Shown: one piece after another, positions 34,340 through 45,959 of the stretch
Position numbering within the stretch: the first letter of the stretch is position 1
Layout of the letters: the number at the start of each line of letters is the position of its first letter
Source of the DNA: Loxodes magnus
Lineage: Eukaryota; Ciliophora; Karyorelictea; Loxodida; Loxodidae
Assembly: GCA_946699065.1 (NCBI GenBank)
Contig: CAMPDV010001228.1
Coordinates: forward strand, 1 to 64,000
Length of the DNA stretch: 64,000 bases
Direction of reading: 5' to 3'
The notes under the pieces: model-generated
Told to the model about the DNA's origin: nothing
The model's database searches: none
Seen by the model: the letters and a program-made list of their open reading frames with translations, nothing else
Made by a program: the position numbers and the translations under genes

Positions 34340-35845
34340 TAGCAGCTATTTCATTCTAGATTACAAATGATATTCTTGAATCTTTTAATTCAATTTAAGA
34401 TTTAAAACTCTTATCTTGTAGGTTTAATTTATTTCTCACTTTCATTATGTTTATTTAAATCCTTTCTCATTATTACTAAAAACTGTATTATTTTTAAATC
34501 TTATGATTAAAGTCAACTAGACTCAGGATTTATGTAGCATTAATTTTAGTTTTAAATAGCTTATATTAGCTAATCTAATGCTTATATTATCTCATACTTA
34601 TTACAAATAAGCATATTATGTTAAGTTTACTCTTTCTATTAATTTAGAAAATAATAATAGAAGATATTAAAAATATGCTTTCTTTCTTAAAAAAGCTTAT
34701 AATTTTCTTAGTAACAAACAAGTTATTTTAAGAAAGAGAGTATTAATAGTGGTAGCAATATAATATAGATTTGTATAGAATAATAGAATTAAGTTTTTAT
34801 CTTTAAATAATCTAGAATAATTTAGGTATTATTAATTAGAAATGATAATTACAAAAATAACATAAATAATAAATATAATATTAGTTTGATATAAAAGAGA
34901 AAGTTATCTAAATGTATTAATTATAACTAATCTAATATCTAAATTAAAGAGAAATTAATTAATAACTAATAAAGCTAAAAGGATAAAATATTAAGTATTT
35001 TAATAGACATAATTAAACATATTAAAGCTTATTTTAATAATAAAATTAAATATTACTATTTAATAATTGTAAGATAAAATTAGTGATACACCATTTCTAG
35101 TTAGTTTAAATATTTACTTTCTACTACTTCTATTTATTACATTTATATATTTTGCTTAGAATCAACATTAAAATAAATTATATTAGTTTATTATTTTAAG
35201 AGAGACCTTTATAAATAAAAAGTTTTAATGAAATAGTAAGAAAGTGGGCAATTAAAAGAGTTTATCTTATAAATACTAAAAATACTTTTTTTTAAGTAAT
35301 TTGATGTTTTTTAATATTTATTTAAGCTAATTAATAAAAAACTTATTTTATTTCATTTCTTTTAATTAGTAAAAGCTTAAAGAGCTCACTTTTTTGATTA
35401 AATGTAAGTGAAAAGCAATAATTAATAACAGTAGATTTAAAAGAATTGTAATATTTTATTTATCATTTAAAAGGGTCTACAACGAAATAAAGTTTTCTTA
35501 TTAAGAGTCTTTGATTTAAAGCCAAAATAAATTGTAATTAATAAATGCATATTAAAGTTATTATAATAAGGATATAATTCTTCTTTATAAACTTTTGAAA
35601 TAATAATTTATCCTTTTATTTAAAAGTAAAAGAAACAAAATAATTAAAATTGTAAAAGTTTGTATACTATTAGTTTAATATCTTGTCTCGTTTTAAGACA
35701 AAAATAGAAAAATAAATGTTTAAGAAATAAGATATTTATAAGTATGCTTAATAAATAATTTAATTGCCTAATTATATTGAAATTAAGTAAGTAAAATTAA
35801 TTGAGTTATTATATTTAAATAATTATTGAAATAAGTTATAAAAAT
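34340..35845. other. AT-rich stretch, no gene recognised
   Basis: No product recognised. The last 300 bases are the 5' flank of the WD40 gene. Confidence 0.35.
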
Positions 35846-35849
35846 TAAA

Positions 35850-36798
35850 ATGGAGAAAAAAGAAAAGCAATTTACTAAAAGTATTTTTTTAAGAAAACTC
35901 TTAAGAGCGAGAAACCATATTTTAGGGAAAATATCTCTACTTCATTTTAAGTATGAAATTCTGCCCAACTTATGCTACTAAAAGTTAATAAATAAGATCA
36001 GTTATGACCAAAGTAAAGGTATTTCTTTAATATTTTTTAGACTAAGTCTTCACTGGTCACACTTCAGTTGTTTACTCAGTAGCCATATCAAGTGACCTGA
36101 ATTGAATTGTATCAGGTTTAGGATATCCTGAATATTCGATAAAGATCTGGAATTTCCAAACAGGTGCTCTCCTAAGAACTATAACGGGACATACTGCTTC
36201 AATTTTCTCGGTAGTAATATCATCAGACTCTAGCTATATAGTATCAGGATCTTCTGACAAAACCATAAAGATCTGAAATTAATTGACTGGTTCTCTCTTA
36301 AGAACTTTAACGAGTCATACTTCATATGTTAACTCGGTAGTAATCTCCCCTGACTCTAGATATATTATATCGGGATCTTCTGATACAACTATAAAGATCT
36401 GGGATTTCTAGACTGGTCAGCTTGTGCGAACTCTTACTGGGCATTCAGACTTAGTTTTATTGGTGATAGCGTCTAAGGATAATAGGCATATAATATCTGA
36501 TTCTGGTGACAGTACTATTAAGATATGGGACTTCTCTTCTGGTTAGTGTGTTCGTACTCTTTAAGGTCATGCAGATGTTATATCAAGTATTCAGTTAAGT
36601 GTTGATTCAAGTGTTATATTTTCTGGTTCTGGTGACAGAACAATCAAGATATGGAACTTTGATAAGGGTGAGTGTATATAGACTTTAAAAGGGCATGCAG
36701 GATCAATATATTCTATAGCATTGAGTGTTGATAATAGATGGTTGGTATCGGGAGGAGGATGGGACAATACGATAAGAAAATGGAGAGTTTCGAGTTGA
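35850..36798 (+). CDS. WD40-repeat protein, intact, one 22-nt intron
   Basis: ATG at 35,850 and TGA at 36,796-36,798. Removing the GT...AG intron at 36,019-36,040 leaves 924 nt, 307 residues. After an N-terminal extension of about 56 residues (MEKKEKQFTKSIFLRKLL...) come six WD40 units, each with GH, an SVxxSxD strand, (I/V)SGS and a WD-type end: YSIKIWN, KTIKIWN, TTIKIWD, STIKIWD, RTIKIWN, NTIRKWR. Inferred role: a scaffold propeller; a seventh blade is not evident. TAA and TAG fall at FQTG, SGQC and LQGH positions, so they read Gln. Two internal TGAs align with Trp (KIWN, and NRWLVSGG). The split codon across the intron is G|AC. No frame breaks. Partners unknown. Confidence 0.9.
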
Positions 36799-36799
36799 G

Positions 36800-37325
36800 T
36801 AACTTGCTATTTGACTTAATTAAATTTTACGATTAAAGATATAAGATATTGGTTATGCATTTAAATGAATGTTGAATGGTAATAATGTTTTTTGTTATAT
36901 GAAGTATTTGCTTTATTTATTAAAAGGTTTTATATTCTTAAATATTATTGGTTTAATAAAAAAGATTGAGTAATATAGGTTATTGAAATTAGTGAGGTAT
37001 GTGATTTAAAGTGGTAATATTTAAAATATTAAAAATATAATTTTGTTAAATGAAGACGTATAATAAATTAAAGTTGAATTTTATTCTATAAAATTTTATA
37101 TATTTATTTTTAGATTTTGTAAAAATTTCAAGTTGAGTATAAATTTTCATTTTTTTTGTGGAGTAGTTAAAATTTTATTTGTACATGCAAAGTTAGTTTA
37201 TAATCTTGATTATAAATAAAAAATTTTAATTAAGTATTTTATTTATTTTTTATGATTGATATTTAATATTTAATATTGATTATTATTAATTATTAATTAT
37301 TAATAATTATTATTATATATTATTT
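36800..37325. other. AT-rich 3' flank
   Basis: Downstream flank of the WD40 gene, ending in (TTA/ATT)-rich DNA just before the retroelement copy at 37,330. No gene seen. Confidence 0.4.
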
Positions 37326-37329
37326 TTTA

Positions 37330-37684
37330 AAACCGCCATAGTTGTTCGAAGGTGAACAACAAAGTCATCTTCATCAGAGGTTGGGGAATTTAAGTACCCA
37401 TAATTGACACATGTCGTCATCTGCTTTGGTGATGCAATGAGACACAATCCTGCCATGTCCTTGGACCTCAAGCAAGTATTAAAGATTACGAGTATTCTAA
37501 AATTATATCAGTATTGAACATTTTTATCAGTACTGAATAATTATACCAGTATTGTACAAGATCTACCAGTATCTGATAATTTTATCAGTAACAAACATTC
37601 TTGTCAGTATGAAACATTTTTTTTAAAGAGCTGCGCACCAATGAGAGTGCTACGCGCTCTATAACCAAATTTATTTATTTATTA
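37330..37684 (+). mobile_element. TTTA-tailed retroelement copy
   Basis: Longest-start copy (AAACCGCCATAGTTG) carrying the full body, the terminal hairpin at 37,625-37,665 and the TTTATTTATT tail. An ORF1-like frame begins only a few bases beyond the tail. Confidence 0.8.
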
Positions 37685-37690
37685 TTTATA

Positions 37691-38530
37691 AAATAAAATG
37701 GCTCCTAAGAAATAATTGACCAAAAACTAACAGGAAATCGAAAAATAAAACTCTCTAATCGAAATATACTCCCTAGAAGCGAAAACAAAAAATGCAACAA
37801 TCACTTCTAGACTTGATTTAACAATTAAATTCTCTAACTTTTACTGTGCAATAATTACAAAACGAAAATTAATGGTTAAAAACGGAAATAAGCACTAAAA
37901 TCTTGATGTTGCAAGGTAATTAAAAACTGGAAAAAATGGAGCAAAAAATAGTAAAAATTAATAAATCATACAATTTTAATCTTAATAATAATCCTATGGT
38001 AATAGAAGGATAAAATTTAAATTCTTTTTCGGATCGGAAAAAAATTGTCAATTTTTTAAAATTCCAAAAATGCTAAAAATGCTAAAAATGCTTAAAAATA
38101 GGACATAATTCGAAATATCGAAAAAAAGATGTTTTTATTGCTAAAGGTTGGACACATCTTTAGAAGATGCTGGTATTTTCAGAAGAAGCAAGAATCTAAT
38201 ACTTGAAAGATATGAAATAATATAACAAAATTATACTGTTCTCCAGAAGGAAGAATTTACATGAAAAATTATACGGTGGAGATTAATTACTATTGGATAT
38301 AGTAAATGTTCAAAAAAGAAGGACGAGGAAGATGTTGGGATCTAATTGAGATTGAAGAAAACTTCTTAAGATCAAGAAAGGTTAAATCTGTACAACACGA
38401 TATGTAATAGAAGAAATAAGCTCTGAAGAAGACCTAAACGATTAATTTACATCTTAAAACTCATAAACTAATTTGTGGCAAACCAAATAAAGGTGAAGTC
38501 ACTTTAATAAATTATGTTATGTTTATGAAT
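37691..38530 (+). CDS. Retroelement ORF1-like fragment with zinc-knuckle remnant
   Basis: Opens MAPKKQLTKNQQEIEKQ, close to the start MVPKKQSP of the frame at 42,063. About 130 codons on is a Cys-rich stretch (KCQKCQKCLKIGHNSKY) with the CxxC...GH part of a CCHC knuckle. Beyond it the 3' end (TTTGTGGCAAAC...) resembles 42,770-42,820. Decayed; no reverse transcriptase follows. Confidence 0.5.
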
Positions 38531-38819
38531 GGTTAATTTTTAATTTATTTTTATAACATGATTGATTTATTTCCTTCTTTTATATTTTAGTATCTGAGGA
38601 TTTTTTTTGTTTGATTTTATTTAGAAGCGGTATGATTTTTTACTTTTTTCAATGATCTTTTTGAATTTTTAAATTAAAATATTTTATCTCTAAACAAAAC
38701 ATAATTAGAATATAAATTAAGATATTAATTACAACTTAATTTCCCAAAAATAGTCTTAAAAGCAGACTAAGTAAGTTTAAAATAAGATTATAATATCTAC
38801 TATTTTTAATAATAATAAA

Positions 38820-39612
38820 ATACTAAATTAAAGTGTTCGTATCTCCGTAGGATTTTAAATCCCTTCAATACCTCCATAGTTCGTTCTTTGAGGTTTAAAA
38901 TAAAAGTTCAGGAATCCTAGTTTTTTTTGAGTTTTGACACTCCCTTGAAAAAACCTCCTTCTAAATAGTCTTCAATGTCTAAATAAATCATTGACAGTTC
39001 TCTCCAAATCTCTTCACTGTTTCTTCGCTGTTTATCCAAATATATCTTGTATCTCTAGTATATGTGGAATCTTAATTTGCACAGGTAGTACAGCTTGACG
39101 ATCCTTCTGGGAGGAGTTATCTCTATGGGTTTTATGTAATCTAGTTTCATTTTATTTTCAGCTAAAGTTAAATTCTTTTTTCTCCCAAAATTTTCACTTC
39201 GATTTCCTGTTTCACTAATCTTTCTTCATTTTTTTAACTTATCTATAATAGTTTTTGGTTTTCTTTCTTTAATATTTCAACTTCTTCTTAAAGGTTATGA
39301 ATAGATTTCATAAGTTATTCTATTATTAGCTATTCATCATTTTTCTATTTCTACATTATTTTTAGTTACCACTTTTCATGTATTTGATTGATCGTAACTA
39401 TGGGAGTAAAAAGCCTCGCTTGCTTTAGTTAGTTTCTGTTGATTTAATTTCTTATTCAATTTAAGATTGTCTTTATTTTTCTAAATATAGGGGTCAAAGA
39501 GCCTAAGAAAATTATTATGTTATTAAAGAAGACGTGGTAGAAGAAGAATTAGCAGTCTCTGGTTATCTTTCCTTTTTCTATAGAGCTGGAAAAAAACTCT
39601 TCTTGAGAGCTT
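38820..39612 (-). CDS. Retroelement ORF1-like coiled-coil fragment
   Basis: Minus-strand frame opening MAEALKKSFFPALQKKERQP near 39,612, with a Ser/Thr-rich stretch and then a coiled coil (HNLQEEVEILKKENQKLL) that resembles the ORF1 coiled coil at 2,870-3,832. Frames change between the two parts. No enzyme domain follows before about 38,820. Probably a separate LINE fragment. Confidence 0.45.
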
Positions 39613-39921
39613 CTGCCATTTAATTTGAAAAATGGATTAGATAGGTAAATTGAAATGAATTATGAATGATATTTTGATATTAATATAATTATATTGGAGT
39701 AAAATATTTATGACTATAGTAATAAAAACTAGTATTTAAATTTTGGATATGGCTACATATTATAGTATTTACTATTATATTCTGTTTCAACTATGGTAAT
39801 AAATAGCGTATTTATGATTTGATTGTTTTTAGTTACTAATAAAGACTAATTTAGATAATTTAAAGGAAAAATGTAAATATTATGCATTTGATTAATAATT
39901 TATAATATATTTACTAAGTTA

Positions 39922-40479
39922 TCAGCTTGTAGTTTTAAAGTTTATTTTAAGTTTTGTAAATTTTGCTTATTAGCTAGTATTTCTTCAATACTATCATTAT
40001 AATGGATTTAATTAATTATTATATTTAATTGATTAGTTATAGAATTAAAGTCACTTTTCTTTACTCAAAAGTATTTTCTCAATAACTTATAAAGTAAGAG
40101 TTAATCAAATAGGCTAATATAGCTAAAATATTTTCTTAAGTTTAAAGAAATTATTCATGTTCTTACCTTTTAATTAGATATTAAATAGTAAGATAATTAC
40201 AGTTTAATGGTGAAAACATATCTGTTTGCTATTCAAATTACCTTTATTTATTTAGTCCATGAAAATGTTAAATTTTTCAATCCATTATCTCCTTTTTGTT
40301 ATCTTATGTTAGTATACAATATTTTCTTTATCTCATTAAATTTATTTTTGATACTTTTTTAATTCATTTCTTAAACGTTTCTTTTAAGTATTAGCAACAT
40401 ATCCACAACTTAATTTAACTTCTTATTTTTCCTATATCATTATCTAGCTTAACCAGCTTCAAAGAATATGTAGCTCATT
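39922..40479 (-). repeat. Segmental duplication, copy A, ORF1 part of LINE lineage 2
   Basis: Nearly identical to 56,320-56,873. On the minus strand it is a continuous frame (NSITNQLNIIINQIHYNDS, then EEILANKQNLQNLKQTLKLQ) which in copy B continues into the long coiled coil of lineage 2. TGA occurs at plausible Trp sites. Below 39,922 the two copies diverge abruptly. Confidence 0.75.
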
Positions 40480-40699
40480 GTGAAGCTTTTCCAATATTTT
40501 TCCAATTTTCAGTTTTTAGTAATATAACCTTCTTACTTATGATCTATATCTGCTATTTTAACAATTAATAGATATCATCTAGTATTCTTTCCTAAACAAT
40601 TCTTATGCTAATTATGCTATTAGTCCCTTAAAAAATAGTCTTAAACTTTCTTTTGTAGTAATCTAGGTTGGATCTTATGCTGAATTATTGCATTATAGT

Positions 40700-41210
40700 T
40701 TTAATTAATTCTAATAGCTACTATCCTACTGGATTTAGTTTATTTGCTACAAATTATGTATATGTGCATTAAATCTCATACTATACTTATAAACTTAAAT
40801 TGCTTTTAATTAGGCTTTCATAGAAACGGATTCATTATTCCTCAAGTAGGCGCATATACATTAAGTAAGATTCATACAAATTACAACCCTTCCAGTATTT
40901 CATTTTATTCCATTTACTTCATACTCTCTCCATATCAATTCTTCTTTAATATATAAAGCCACTCCTTTACTAAGTCTAGTTCCATTATTCCTTTATTTCA
41001 AGCATATCTTTAATTCAATCTATAAACACTTCTTGAGTCACCATAATATATCTTTTTCAAGCATTCATTTACATAACTCTTCTTTGTTCGACTTTATTCC
41101 TCTTATATTATCAGTTCTTATGTTAATTTCAAATATTCACATTTTCTTTATCTTCATTGTTTGATTCTTTAGTATCATCAATTTAGCTTAGTCTTTTTCA
41201 AAACCAAATT
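40700..41210 (-). mobile_element. LINE lineage 1 endonuclease fragment, minus strand
   Basis: Minus-strand frames give the apurinic-type endonuclease start (DNIRGIKSNKEELCK), a QE-bearing segment (IMVTQEVF), KGVALYIKEEL and IRFYESLI, all matching the plus-strand LINE copies at 48.3 and 61.0 kb. Several frame changes. The sequence 40,480-42,713 is absent from duplication copy B. Confidence 0.65.
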
Positions 41211-42062
41211 ACTCTAATGTTTGTATTTATGTTCAGGTTTTATGTATCCTATCTTTTCTCATATTATTTCTTGTTTATTATTCAAAGTAATTGCATCAGT
41301 TATCAAAATAGCTAGTTACTTATTGAACTTTATTTTTTAAAAAAGTTCTACAATTCCATTTTTTCTCTCATGATGTAAAACTTTGGCTTTTCCATATATC
41401 TAAGTAGCAGAAATCATTTTATCTCAGCATTTATTCAGTTAAATAATCTTTTATTATTCTATCAATTGTTGCCTATCTCGCGTATAATTATTTAAGCAAT
41501 TTTATACTTTAGGATCCAAGTTTTTGCATGCTATTCTTCTTTATAATTTCTTTAACGTTTCTTTAGTTTTTCTATTTTTATTTATATATCTTTTATTTCA
41601 GTGTGTTATTTCTTCTTACATATTCTACCACTTTTTTTGATATTCCAATATAACTGATTATTAGCTTGATTGATTTTTATCTTCTATATTACTTAGTACT
41701 GTGTCTTATTTTTTGACAGTTTACATATCCTCATATTACCAATTAATTTAACTTTACAAGTAATCTTTTTTCTTCTAGCCAAGTAGGAATATTTTTTGGA
41801 TAAGTGGTTCGAATATTTCTATGTACATAGTTGTTCTACAATCAAGTCCTATTATTCCTTTTATTTTAAGCAAAACTGTTTTTTTTATATTTCCGAAGTC
41901 TTTTAACTATTTTTCTGTTTGAGTTAAGCAGTTATCTAATCTAAAGAGTATTTTATTAGTTCATTATATTTTCTTTTCTCCATCCTTAAAAATTAATTTG
42001 GATGTTGCTGAGTAGTTCTTACTGGTTTATCATATTAATCTCGAAATTTATTATATAAAAAA

Positions 42063-42640
42063 ATGGTCCCGAAAAAGTAATCACCTATCTAGCAAAGCTC
42101 AAAATGATTACTTAATCGATCTGGAATTTCTCTTAAGTGAGAACTAAAAGCTATAATATTCGTTTCAAGAGCCAAAAAGAAATATAATAGTCCTATAGGA
42201 AAGCATCACTGGAATTCACATCAATAGTAATGAGATCGAATAGCAACTTAATCTTATTCCTTCGACTGAACAAATTAATTAGAGAATTTAAGCGACCGAA
42301 GCAAAATTAGAGTTTTTCCAATAATATAATCTACAAATTTGCGAAAAATGGATTTCTTAGAACATGCAAAATCAAGGAAACGTTCCGATGGACATAGAAG
42401 CAAAAGATCCATAGTAATTTATTATCAGGAAAATAAAATTGAATGCTGATACTGTAAAAAAATGGGACAAAAGATAAGAGACTGTTGGTAGTTATTAAAA
42501 AAAAAGAATACAAAAGCCAAAAATAAGGGTATAATTTAAAAAAGTTGTGAAACACGCAAGATGGCAGAATATTCAGAAAAAATGATTGTAAATCACTTAG
42601 AATGCCACTTAAATTCAAGCGGTTGTAAGTAATTTTAACA
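42063..42640 (+). CDS. Retroelement ORF1-like frame with CCHC-type knuckle
   Basis: Opens MVPKKQSPIQQSSK with Q/Q/W decoding and stays open about 190 codons. Near residue 125 is CWYCKKMGQKIRDCW: C-x2-C-x4-(His position Gln)-x4-C. The Trp in CWYC is TGA. A relative of the frame at 37,691. No polymerase follows in the same direction. Confidence 0.5.
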
Positions 42641-42876
42641 GAATTTGGTTAGGATTCGACACAGAAGAGATACTGAGAAAGAAAAGATTCATATTTGTCA
42701 AGAGAGATGATAACGAAGATCGGAAAAAATTTAAAGTAGAAGGTGAATTTTATTAAACTTAACAAAAAATTTGATTTGTGGCAATACTAATAATGTTGAA
42801 ATTAAGATAATCTATTATATTATCTTATCTTGAGATTGAGTTTTTATCGAGAGTTAAGGTATTAAGGTGTTATAAT

Positions 42877-43717
42877 AATAATAATAATAATATACTTAAA
42901 GTTAGTAGAGTTTTGCATTCTCTGGAATTGCAACCAGTTCCTGCGGACAGCTTTTTTAACGTGGGTGTGATCCACGACCTTTTTATTAAGTGGAAGGTTA
43001 CCACTGTAACCGTTCAAGTGGTCTTGCAAAAAGCTTTTATTTGTAGATCCCTGTTGGAGTTATTCATAGTTTATTGAGTTGTCTCCATGTTCTTTTCTGC
43101 TCTTATTCGTTTATTTTCTTTCATTATCAACAGTTTTTTAAAATATGTTGATTTGATTTGCAACATCAACAAAGTTTGTATTATTGTCTTTATTTCGTTC
43201 TTTTTTATGATAATTTATTTTCTATATTTTCTAATCTTTTAATGAAACTTGTAGCAATCATTTCTTTTTCTGGATTCAATTCTGTTTTTAATTCTATTGG
43301 TATTTTTTCTATTTCCATTTTTGTGTCGTATTTAAAATTTTATTATGATTAAGTTCAGAGTTATTCTTCCGTTATTAATTTGCTACAAATAAGTTATCTT
43401 CTAAGTATTAGTAATTCGTTGTTCTAATCTTCTATATTACTCATTAGTTCCCGTATTTTTTCGCCTAAGTTGTAAGTTGTTTCTTCATAATTTGAGATTA
43501 CTTTTTACATTTGGTCTAATTAAATTTAAAGTTTTTGATTAGTTTCGTTTTTAGGTTAACTTATCTCTATTTATCCTACCATAACTTTACCTTCTGAAGA
43601 AGAGCTTGACTCCTCCTATTGTTATTATTTTTTCTAAATTTCTTTTGCCGCTTTTTTCTTTAGGTTTCTAAGTTAATTTTTTGAGAGTCGAAGAGATTAA
43701 TCCATTTTTTTTTTTTT
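42877..43717 (-). mobile_element. 841-bp retroelement with 16-bp target duplication
   Basis: Flanked by ATTAAGGTGTTATAAT at 42,861-42,876 and 43,718-43,733. Copy B of the duplication has the empty site at about 57,014-57,029. On the minus strand it begins with a run of A and an ORF opening MDQSLRLSKNQLRNLKKKAA at about 43,705, followed by a poly-Gln/Ser stretch and a coiled coil (LDQMQKVISNYEETTYNL...). It ends in a GC-rich, tRNA-like segment (GGTCGTGGATCACACCCACG resembles a T-arm) and an (ATT)n tail. No endonuclease or polymerase, so non-autonomous. Confidence 0.88.
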
Positions 43718-44237
43718 ATTAAGGTGTTATAATGGCTTGGCTTTATTATTGGTTATACAAGGAACATTTTTAAGTGTATAAATTTTAGTTTAAATGATTA
43801 CAGGAATAATGTATTTAAGGGTTTAAGATGTTGGCTTGATGATAGTAGTGATGACGTAATTAGTATTTAGATATAGATATAGCTTAATAATAATTTGATT
43901 TAGTTTTGATTTGATTAGATAAATAATAGAGTAATCTAAGTAGTACTTGTATAATTTGAATATAAGGATGTATTTAATGAAAGGTCTTTTGACTATGTTG
44001 AATATGCTTTGGTATGTTATAAGTTGTATGTTTGTATCTGAATAATGATAATATTTGAATAATAGATTTTTAAAGATGTTTAGATAAAATTTGATTCTTT
44101 ATTTATTTCAGACGCTTTAAATATTTTAATAAGCAGTAATATATTTAACTAATTATAGATCTTTAAACTACTTCTTTACATATGAGACTATATTTATTAT
44201 AAATATTATTAATAATATAGATATTTTATTATGTTTA

Positions 44238-45632
44238 TTAGTTATGACTTCTAATACTTCTATAACTCAATTTTTCTAAATCAATCCTCATTATTGAAAC
44301 TCTTCCCTATTCTACAGCAAAAACATATCCATAGTAGTTTCTTATTTTCATCTCCGTTAAAGCTCCAACATCTTTAAAAATTTAACTTTATTATCATTAT
44401 TCTTTGCTTCTTTTATATATTCTTCTTGAAAATTCTTTCGTAAATGGATTTTTCATACCTCCAAATATGACAAAAGGCTCTAAACAAACTATAGGATATA
44501 AAACAACTTCAGGAAGACTCAGATTTTACTTACTTCATCTATCATTCTATATGCTGTATTTTCATATATCTTTTAAAATCTATTCTTTCTAATTTCCACC
44601 TCCAAAAGAATAAATATTTTATACATCTTTATCTACTACTAAAGTTTAGCCTTCTATTTTAAATGGAAATTAAGTACAGTTTTATCACTTACTTTAGTTT
44701 CCTATCTTTAACTTTTCTACTGATTATAAAGCTTGATTATTACTAGTAATTCCTCCAACCACATAAACATATTTTTAAGCAGCTGCTATTCCAAAACCAC
44801 CTCTTCCCTCATTTAGATCACTAAGTTTTATTCTATTACCTTCAAAATCAAATTATCAAGTTTCTTTTATTCCTTTCTTTTAATTTATGTTATATCCTCC
44901 AATGAAATATAACTTATTTTAATATTCTATACTTTTGCTGTCAACAGGAATTATAATTTAAACTTAGACTTATCGTAATTACTCTGTTTAAATATTAAAT
45001 AAACTTAATTTTTAAATTCCAAAATTAAAATAGTGAATATAGTTAGATTATATAAAGTGTTAGGTTAGTTTATGTTAATTAGTCTAAATAATATTTGGTT
45101 ACTTAGTATTGTGTTATAGTTTTTATCTTATTAGATTGTAAGTTAATTTAGACTTTAGTATTGTAGGTGGTTATGAGTTATATTAGAGTATAGTTGGTTT
45201 TAGTGATTAGTAGAATTAGATAATATTTGAGTGTTATTTTTGGTAGATAAATGTTGGTTAATGATTGATGATGATATTAGTTAGTGGTATTATGAGAGTA
45301 TTACTAATGTTTGATTATTTGGTTGTAATGGTTTTAGATTTTTCCATAATTTACCTCCTTATCTCTTTTAATTTCTATCTAGCATCTTAAATCTTTTATA
45401 TGTATTATTAGTTTTAAAATATCATTCTTATTAAATCACTTTCTTAAGGTAAATCATCAAATCTAAAATGGAATCCTTTTTAACAAATAGGACATTACAT
45501 TATGCCTTATAATCAGTACTCAGTATTCAAACACAAACCACAGTAAATATGTCCACAAGGTAAGACAGTTGGAAGAGCATTAGTTAAGTTGTAATCTTCT
45601 AAGCAGATTAAGCATTTTGGTAACGCTTACAT
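44238..45632 (-). CDS. RING-kelch protein, copy A
   Basis: ATG 45,630-45,632. RING residues 7-50: C7-x2-C10-x15-C26-x-H28-x2-C31-x2-C34-x12-C47-x2-C50, full C3HC4, with W40 from TGA. Then a helix to about residue 93, a linker of about 110 residues with almost no G on the coding strand (Asn/Thr/Ile/Gln/His), and kelch blades from about residue 215 (KLYFIGGYN, YVYVVGGITSN, NIYSFGGG, DIWKYSIQNDRWSKQN, FVIFGG). Expected function: E3 ligase with a kelch substrate propeller. TGA encodes Trp in DIW and DRW. The codon matching copy B's stop is TAA (44,238-44,240), so with this code the frame reads on for over 150 codons to no clear TGA. Confidence 0.85.
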
Positions 45633-45959
45633 TTTTATTATTATTTAGACTACAAAAGCTATAAAGGTAATTTATAACAGTTACCATCAAAAATTAAGTA
45701 AAAATATCAAATATTACATTATTACTTTATTTACTTAAATACTACAATATTAGGCTATTATATCAAGTAGTGATCCTATATTCCACATGTCGCCAATCTC
45801 GGATCGAGATTAGTTATTAAATTTACTAAAGGCATGAAAGAGCTTTACAACATATTTTTTATATTATTTTTTAAGAAAAACGTCTCTGTCGCAAAGTCTT
45901 TATACTACTAGGAGGAATGCACTAAAATAAGGGACAGAAATGTTAAAACTAAGTAGCCT

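Noticed and set aside
36796-36798. Read-through of the WD40 stop as Trp
   Set aside because: The last WD40 blade ends just before it and the following sequence has no domain character, so here TGA acts as the stop.
42331-42618. Standard-code ORF of 95 codons on the minus strand
   Set aside because: It is the antisense of the zinc-knuckle frame that opens at 42,063 on the plus strand.
44404-44592. Plus-strand ORF of 62 codons
   Set aside because: Antisense of the kelch domain of the RING-kelch gene.
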